A DNA stretch of 64,000 bases from Phlyctochytrium arcticum (taxonomy: Eukaryota; Chytridiomycota; Chytridiomycetes; Chytridiales; Chytridiaceae), in contig JAHLKI010000012.1 in the NCBI GenBank assembly GCA_025602905.1, positions 62,001 through 126,000 on the forward strand. Reading direction: 5' to 3'. The notes beneath the pieces were generated by a model. It was not told the origin of the DNA. It worked only from the letters and a program-made list of their open reading frames with translations, and ran no database searches. The position numbers and the translations under genes were made by a program. Positions 58,839 to 64,000 of this stretch are shown here, piece by piece; within the stretch, counting starts at the first letter, position 1, and every line of letters begins with the position of its first letter.

Positions 58839-59412
58839 TTTCAGCGGAATCCCAAGACTATGAAATCGCGTCTTTTATCAAAGAGAACCGCCGTAGTCGG
58901 CCTCTGTTGTTCGCCATCGCCATGGTTGCCACGGGCTTGGGGCACAGCCATGCGCGGTGATGTGGCGCGGTCGATGCATGCAGTGGGGATCGACCGAATT
59001 TGCACTTCAGCGCAAACATAAACTGATATAGTTCACTTATAGTGAAGATGTTACAAGGCAAGACGAAACTTACGTATAAGGCAGTTTGCCATCTCACTGT
59101 TATAATTTGGTGTGAGGGTATGCCTGGTAGCTGCGGGACGCACTTTTTCAGAAGGCACCGCAGATGTGCGAGCAATGAATTGTGCCAGACAACATGCTCT
59201 TTGAGTATCCTGTCTTAGTCCAGACGATAATGGGCAATTTGATGATTATGCTGAAACATATATTTGAGCATTCAAGCATCTTCATGTTGCAATCTTCAAT
59301 TCTCGTCTGTGGGGACGCGACTCTGAGCTAAGCTCATTCTGAATTCCTGGCTGGTGCTGGTGACAACACTGGCAATTGCCACCAAACCAACCGCACCAGT
59401 CTAGCCCCTACG
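58839..59412. promoter_or_regulatory. Divergent promoter region, MPP-beta / BIG1-like
   Basis: 574 bp between divergent starts. Contains AT-rich and hairpin-like sequence (CATAAACTGATATAGTTCAC near 59017) and no gene. Confidence 0.35.
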
Positions 59413-60513
59413 ATGTCTTCATCACCACACCGCCATACGCGGTCTTCGTTGTTCTTGATCGTGCTAGCAGTATGCCTGTTAGTGCCGACTGTCTTTGGGT
59501 ACCCAGAAACGGTGCCAGCTATCCTGTGGAGTGGGCAGAAGTATGTGCGATGTCGAACGGAAGACAACACTCTACGGTAAACTGATGAACTGTTTTTTAC
59601 TTCAGATTCAAGAAAAGTGTACAGCCAAGCAGCTTCCTGACCAAGCGTGAAGACTTTTTACCCCTATTTGACAATGTCGGATGCAAACAAGTCAATCTTG
59701 TTTTTGACCAGAAGGATGTGAGTACCATTTGATTGATTAGAAGGATCGGTGTGATGCTCATACGATGCGGTACGGTTTTCTAGCTCCATGCCCTGGATCT
59801 ACCTCATCTCGCTCCCTCGACAAAGCAACTCCGTCGTTCCGTGGACGAGGCCGCAGACAATACGGCGGTCTCCTTTGTTGCCGCGAGTCAGAGTCTTCAG
59901 GATGTCGTGAATGAAATCCAACGCGTATGCCGCGAAGGAAAGGGGGTTGAAGCCATTGTTTTGGAAGTAGCCGATGGTAATAAAGCTTGGTGGCCACTTC
60001 TGTCATGTATATTCACGATTTGACAACATAGGAGCACCAGTGCCGGATTTGAATGATGGGCAAACGTACATCATCAGAGTCGTACTTTCCTCCGTCAACG
60101 CCTTGACTCTTCCCGAGCAACTGAGGGTTCAAGCCGAGAATGATGGTGTAGTCGCGGGCATCCTCTCCAACATTCAATCTATCGTCAAGGACGACTGGGC
60201 GGCCGTTTTGACGAGTTCTTCTCGCCGAACGGTAAGCATTCTTTGATACATTCATACAGCTTGGAACGATATCTGACCCGTTCTTGTTCATATGTAGCTA
60301 TACACTCGGGCAGAGAAGCTCCTCCCACGCGCCAACTCCACACTCCCGTGGTCCAAACGCTCAATTTTCCAAAAATACGTGTTTTTCACGCCCGGCCTCT
60401 TCATGACCCTTTTCGCCATTGCCCCTGTCATTATTATCGCGCTTCTTGGCGTTACTATTCTCTCAGGAGTTCAATCACCCAACAAGATTGAAGCGCCCAA
60501 GAAGGAGAAATAG
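59413..60513 (+). CDS. BIG1: BIG1/Voa1-like V-ATPase assembly factor (ATP6AP1 family)
   Basis: Five to six exons. The start MSSSPHRHTRSSLFLIVLAV continues CLLVPTVFGYPETVPAILWS, a clear signal peptide with cleavage near VFG. A lumenal domain follows (FLPLFDNVGCKQVNLVFDQK; SVDEAADNTAVSFVAASQSL; VNEIQRVCREGKGVEAIVLE; APVPDLNDGQTYIIRVV). The last exon has KYVFFTPGLFMTLFAIAPVI and then IIALLGVTILSGVQSP, a single membrane helix with the YVFFTPG signature shared by BIG1, Voa1 and ATP6AP1. The C-terminus is APKKEK, a KKxx-type ER retrieval signal. Proteins of this type help assemble the V-ATPase Vo ring in the ER. The frame passes each GT-AG intron cleanly. Confidence 0.85.
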
Positions 60514-61547
60514 ATGTTTGACACTGATGCGAAAATGAGTGCAGCATTCACTTGATAATAGGTGGTCGGGGTCCGTAATGTCTGTTTGGTAGAGACTTAT
60601 TATCTCTCATATTCAAAACCGTGTATAAATTCATGAGTGAAATACAATTCAAATCGCAGATCGTCTGACGGACCGTGGCATGTTTGTGCTTCATGTCATG
60701 TCAATGTAAACAGCCCTAGTATATCACACAGATAAGCTGCGATCTAAACTACAACCGATTCCAATGTGTAAACACATTGTCCGGTCTACCTGATGCGCTA
60801 CGCATTTTGTCTTGCACCAAGTCGGGGTCGCCAAAAGGCAGGCGAGGGTCTTGAATCTTGAGGGGGTGATGATGGGACCGTGGGGAGCCTTAATGCAGAC
60901 GATACTACCAAAAGCGCACTTGTATGCGGGCAGCACCGCCCACCCTACAATCCACATGGCCGCACACACCGATCGACCCCGAATAGAAGGTTCACCTAGT
61001 AGGGCTTTTAGGCACCTGACGGCTACTTGACTTCTCGAAAGTTCGCAATGTGGCATGGTCTGGGTGCAGGTCAAGGCTCCCCCAAAGAAAAAGAAAAAGC
61101 AAAAAAGTCAGTAAAAGCTCTGGGAGAAACTAGCGCAAGCAACGGGCAAAAATACTAACCATGGTTTCTGTTGTTGTAGGTAAATCCTTGATGGCAGGTA
61201 TGACGAGGCGGGTGTTGATCCGAAGCTCCAGCAGGGAGGCCATTCGAGTATATAGTGGGACGCATCTGAAAGGAAAGAAACTGCAGTCAACATCTAGTGT
61301 GGAACCGGAGTCATATGCGCTTTTCGAATACGCACATTGTTTCAGAGAGAAGAGGCAAGCGGCATCGCTGGGGATGGTCCTTTTGAGTGGACGAGATGGG
61401 TAGAGCGCAGGTCGATGGGCGGATTTGGAGTTGAACGAGGGAGGGACGGCATGCGGCAGACGGGCCTTTTATAGGCAGATGCAGGAGAAAAGACGGGTTG
61501 CGCTCGGACCCAGGGGGACAAGGGAACGCGTGCCTGCTGAGCGTTGA
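60514..61547. other. Spacer 3' of the BIG1-like gene
   Basis: About 1 kb. An ORF at 61161-61403 (MVSVVVGKSLMAGMTRRVLI) starts at an ATG but has no recognised family. The AAGAAAAAGAAAAAGCAAAA tract near 61085 is low-complexity. No gene is supported. Confidence 0.35.
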
Positions 61548-61722
61548 TTTGGCAGCATCGAGGTCGAATCGGGGTCCAAATGACTCTCGTTTTCGGCAGC
61601 GTCGAGTTGAATCGGGGTCCAAGTGACTCTCGTTTTCGGCAGCGTCGAGTTGAAACGGGGTCCAAATGACTCTCGTTTTCGGCAGCGTCGAGTTGAATCG
61701 GGGTCCAAATGACTATCGTTTT
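61548..61722. repeat. 43-bp minisatellite, about four copies
   Basis: Units begin at 61580, 61623, 61666 and 61709 (last one truncated), each exactly 43 bp apart, with a degenerate copy before them. The unit starts ATGACTCTCGTTTTCGGCAG and ends GGGGTCCAA. Copies differ by one or two bases. It abuts the helicase fragment. Confidence 0.95.
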
Positions 61723-61920
61723 TAAAATGTCATCGCATGTTGGATATGGGCTTTGAAGTTGATGTTGGAGACATCATTTCCTGCTTCAACATGCCGGCCG
61801 ATCATCAAACGGCCATGTTCTCGGCGACATTACCGCCGGACGTACAAATGATGGCCGCGGAGGTGCTCATGGAACATGTGAGCCTGATGGCGGACGACAA
61901 CGAAAATAGTTGGAACGTCC

Positions 61921-61981
61921 GTAAGTACCATGCATTCTTACACAAGTTTTTTTTTGGTCACTGACGTTGTCGAATTTGCAG
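61921..61981 (+). repeat. Intron copy 1 of a near-identical intron pair
   Basis: Starts GTAAGTACCATGCATTCTTA and ends CTGACGTTGTCGAATTTGCA-G. The ends match the next intron over 21 and about 18 bases; only the middle differs. Confidence 0.75.
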
Positions 61982-62053
61982 CCCTCCCCCGGGAACCCCC
62001 AATGCATCCACTCGAAATCTATGTCGACGAAATCAATGTTACATGGAATCTCG

Positions 62054-62117
62054 GTAAGTACCATGCATTCTTACGTTTGGTTGTGGAGTTTAGTGACTGA
62101 CGTTATCGAATTTGAAG
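62054..62117 (+). repeat. Intron copy 2 of a near-identical intron pair
   Basis: Starts with the same 21 bases as the intron at 61921 and ends ACTGACGTTATCGAATTTGA-AG. It carries a different middle segment. Confidence 0.75.
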
Positions 62118-62176
62118 AGCACGATCTTATCCCACAGTTCAATGAAAGTGCGAACGATTCAGGATATGATTCCTGA

Positions 62177-62487
62177 TGTGTAGGTGAGTTACGCACTGCC
62201 ATATCTTTCCAGTTTTTGACACAGATCCTAACCTCGTCTTCTGCGTCTATTAGAGCCCGTGGGATTTTTTTTTTAATATATTACATATTTCAAAACACAT
62301 TTTGTGCCGGAGTTCCTGCGCTATTAGGAACGCGCATTTTTCTGTGAGTTTTTCTTGACATTCTTTAAATGCTGGTCCGTTTGTTCGCTGTCTATAGGAT
62401 GTATTTGAAAAGGGGTACAAGCTTAATGTGCAGACAACTTATTATATTTCTTGAAGCCAAAATTATTTTACCACAGTCTAGAAAGCG
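62177..62487. other. Spacer
   Basis: About 310 bp, AT-rich, with a T10 run near 62263. No gene seen. Confidence 0.35.
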
Positions 62488-62856
62488 CTAGTCTACCATA
62501 GAGCGTTTTTTTAATGAAAATGCTGTCTCAATGTAATCTGTCACCATGGAGCGTCCCCACCGGACAAATCTTGCGAAGATGTTGGCGGTGCCAAAGGGCA
62601 GGACGACAAAGACTGCACGGGTGTTATCTAAAATGGGGATATGGCGGTCTCCGACAATGGCGGGGATAGTTCCGTCCCGGCCACAGGAGAGGATATAGCA
62701 TGCGGGACGGGACGGGCGTTGAGGGGATGCAACAACCGCACCACCCGCAGTATCTGTCATAGTTGTCGAAGGAGAGTCTGGGATTTTGGATGTAGATTGA
62801 TTCTCCCTATTAATGTAGTTTTTTCTGTCGCGTTTATATAGATCGGCAAAGAACAT
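62488..62856 (-). CDS. Hypothetical small protein
   Basis: 122 codons from an ATG at 62856 (MFFADLYKRDRKNYINRENQ) to SLKKRSMVD. A GGAVVASPQRPSRPACYILS segment and LPFGTANIFARFVRWGRS give it some structure, but no family is recognised and no intron or promoter sign supports it. It may be chance. Confidence 0.3.
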   Translation of the reverse strand: MFFADLYKRDRKNYINRENQSTSKIPDSPSTTMTDTAGGAVVASPQRPSRPACYILSCGRDGTIPAIVGDRHIPILDNTRAVFVVLPFGTANIFARFVRWGRSMVTDYIETAFSLKKRSMVD

Positions 62857-63755
62857 AAATTAGAGTACAGCTGAGCAAAGTTTTTAGCATGAGGCGGACA
62901 AGAGACCTAATTATGGATTTACACTATCGCCGAGTGCAAATGAATACTTTCCCGCAATACATTGCGTCTCTGTTGACTTCAGCCAACGGTAGATGGGATA
63001 TTTGCCCAAGCTACCGCCCCACCTCCTGACCAAATCGCCTCATAGTATAGTAAACAATGAGCATCCGGAAAAAATATCATTGTCATAGGGCGCCAGAAGT
63101 TTGATTTCCCAAATCCCTAGATGCATTTTGAGAAATTTTGGGAGCCACCCTTTTTCAGAGTAAAAATGCTCCAGGCTCAATACAACGCGTCTGATTACTA
63201 GAATTTGCGGAATAAGACAAAGGTTTAGAAGCTTGGGCGACGACGGGCGTGCTTCCAAGTGGCTTTCAAGTGGGTGGAGGAGGAGGATGGGATATATGGT
63301 GTCAGAATTGTGGGTACCCTCGCGTTTCTATACACACGCCGGACGCTATCAGACTCTGATGTTCAAAAATTTAACAAAAAAAAGGAGTGGGATGCCCTGT
63401 ATGTAAACGAGATAGTGCCGCGCCATTATTTTCTCAATTGAGGGCCCCAGGTCTCTGAGCGAAAAATACTATTCCTTTGTTCTATATTTCGAGGGCTCGG
63501 GGCTTTGATGTCAGGTTCCTCGAATATCCTGACGTGTTCCATTTGGCGTTTGTCAAAGTGTCCACCGGTGACTTGAAGCTTGCCGATTTCCTATGTATGT
63601 TATTTTATTCAGCTCAAGGGTGGAGCACCCGCCAAGGAAAATGTTCTACATTCTATAATTCCCACAAAACCAGCATGCTCACCGTTCACCACTTGTCACC
63701 ATTTTGATTTTTCTCAATTTTATCGGCTACTATAATGCGAACACACCACTGGTCT
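62857..63755. other. Spacer
   Basis: About 900 bp. Plus-strand frames at 63259-63441 and 63477-63707 begin at non-ATG codons and lack recognisable domains. No gene supported. Confidence 0.35.
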
Positions 63756-64000
63756 ATGACATTCTCTCTTATGGCGGCATTTTGGATGATGACTTTTATA
63801 TGCCTGGTTCTCGCTGCGCCAGCTCCTTCAATATATACACCGGAACCTCCCAGCAAACCTCGATCAAGCCGTGGGAACGCTCGGCCGATTCGACCTCAGT
63901 CATTCTATGCGAACTTCAGAACATTTAGGAGGGCCCGAGAAGCAGCTGCAGTGCTGGCCGCCGCGGCTCCTGTACCTGCTACCATTCCGCCTGTCGATAC
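63756..64000 (+). CDS. Probable secreted protein, 3' end outside the window
   Basis: An ATG at 63756 opens MTFSLMAAFWMMTFICLVLA, then APAPSIYTPEPPSKP, and the frame stays open for 81 codons to the edge. The first 21 residues form a textbook signal peptide (hydrophobic core and an Ala-Ala-Pro-Ala cleavage zone). The mature part is Pro/Arg/Ser-rich then Ala-rich (FRRAREAAAVLAAAAPVPA). No domain can be recognised from this fragment. It is probably exported or cell-wall associated. Confidence 0.6.
   Translation, partial: MTFSLMAAFWMMTFICLVLAAPAPSIYTPEPPSKPRSSRGNARPIRPQSFYANFRTFRRAREAAAVLAAAAPVPATIPPVD

Larger units (their letters stand above)
61737..62176 (+). pseudogene. Truncated DEAD-box helicase fragment with new 3' exons
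   Basis: The frame MLDMGFEVDVGDIISCFNMP, then HQTAMFSATLPPDVQMMAAE, is the stretch just after the DEAD motif and through motif III (SAT) of a Ded1/Vasa-like helicase. The residues before RMLDMGFE do not read DEAD and come from sequence next to a minisatellite, so the N-terminal half is gone. Downstream, two introns (61921-61981 and 62054-62117) lead to exons PLPREPPMHPLEIYVDEINV and EHDLIPQFNESANDSGYDS with a stop at 62174, which do not look like helicase. Motifs IV-VI are absent. It is likely a duplicated, truncated fragment; expression is possible but an active helicase is not. Confidence 0.65.

Noticed and set aside
61342..61708. Minus-strand ORFs repeating DPDSTRRCRKRES-type peptides
   Set aside because: They are chance translations of the 43-bp minisatellite; the period is not a multiple of three, so each frame shifts at every unit.

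Overview
The window looks like nuclear DNA of a fungus, most likely an early-diverging and possibly zoosporic (chytrid-like) one. Genes are compact, with many 50-70 bp GT-AG introns, and the products are typical of fungi: an MPP-beta, a Gvp36-type BAR protein, an Ima1/Samp1 inner nuclear membrane protein, REV1, FANCM/Mph1 and a BIG1/Voa1-like V-ATPase factor. A recognisable SRP9, a monofunctional thiamine-phosphate synthase and a coiled-coil protein resembling the ciliary transition-fibre protein FBF1 argue against a Dikarya yeast. The species cannot be named from the sequence alone.

Layout. 1-9 kb is ordinary gene-rich sequence: a PPR protein, an HMG-box protein, SRP9, a PEX22-like peroxin and IMA1. 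At 10.36-13.11 kb lies a complete Mutator-like (MULE) insertion with 79-bp terminal inverted repeats and a perfect 9-bp target-site duplication; its transposase is broken. 13.5-34 kb is again dense: a small basic Ser-rich protein, FANCM, ThiE, a BAR protein, REV1, an epoxide hydrolase, a large FtsX-type permease and a kinase with a mitochondrial-like leader. 

34-48 kb is an accessory, decaying region. It holds three BTB-domain paralogues (one intact, two frameshifted) that share an unusual 18-bp palindrome about 100 bp upstream of the start codon. It also holds a second, older MULE, a nuclease-like ORF with an internal stop, a frameshifted ORF of unknown family, a diverged copy of a dispersed repeat, and a long stretch with no convincing genes. 

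48-60.5 kb returns to housekeeping content: a PAS-kinase-like kinase whose 3' end runs into a GC-rich hairpin cluster, an FBF1-like coiled-coil gene, MPP-beta and BIG1/Voa1. 60.5-64 kb is again rearranged, with a 43-bp minisatellite abutting a truncated DEAD-box helicase fragment that carries two near-identical introns. A secreted-protein gene runs off the right edge.

Functional themes: genome stability (FANCM and REV1 act in replication-fork repair and translesion synthesis), organelle import and assembly (SRP9, PEX22, MPP-beta, BIG1/Voa1, PPR), and a BTB family that seems to expand and decay by duplication together with its promoter. Exon structures were worked out by eye from splice signals and reading-frame continuity.
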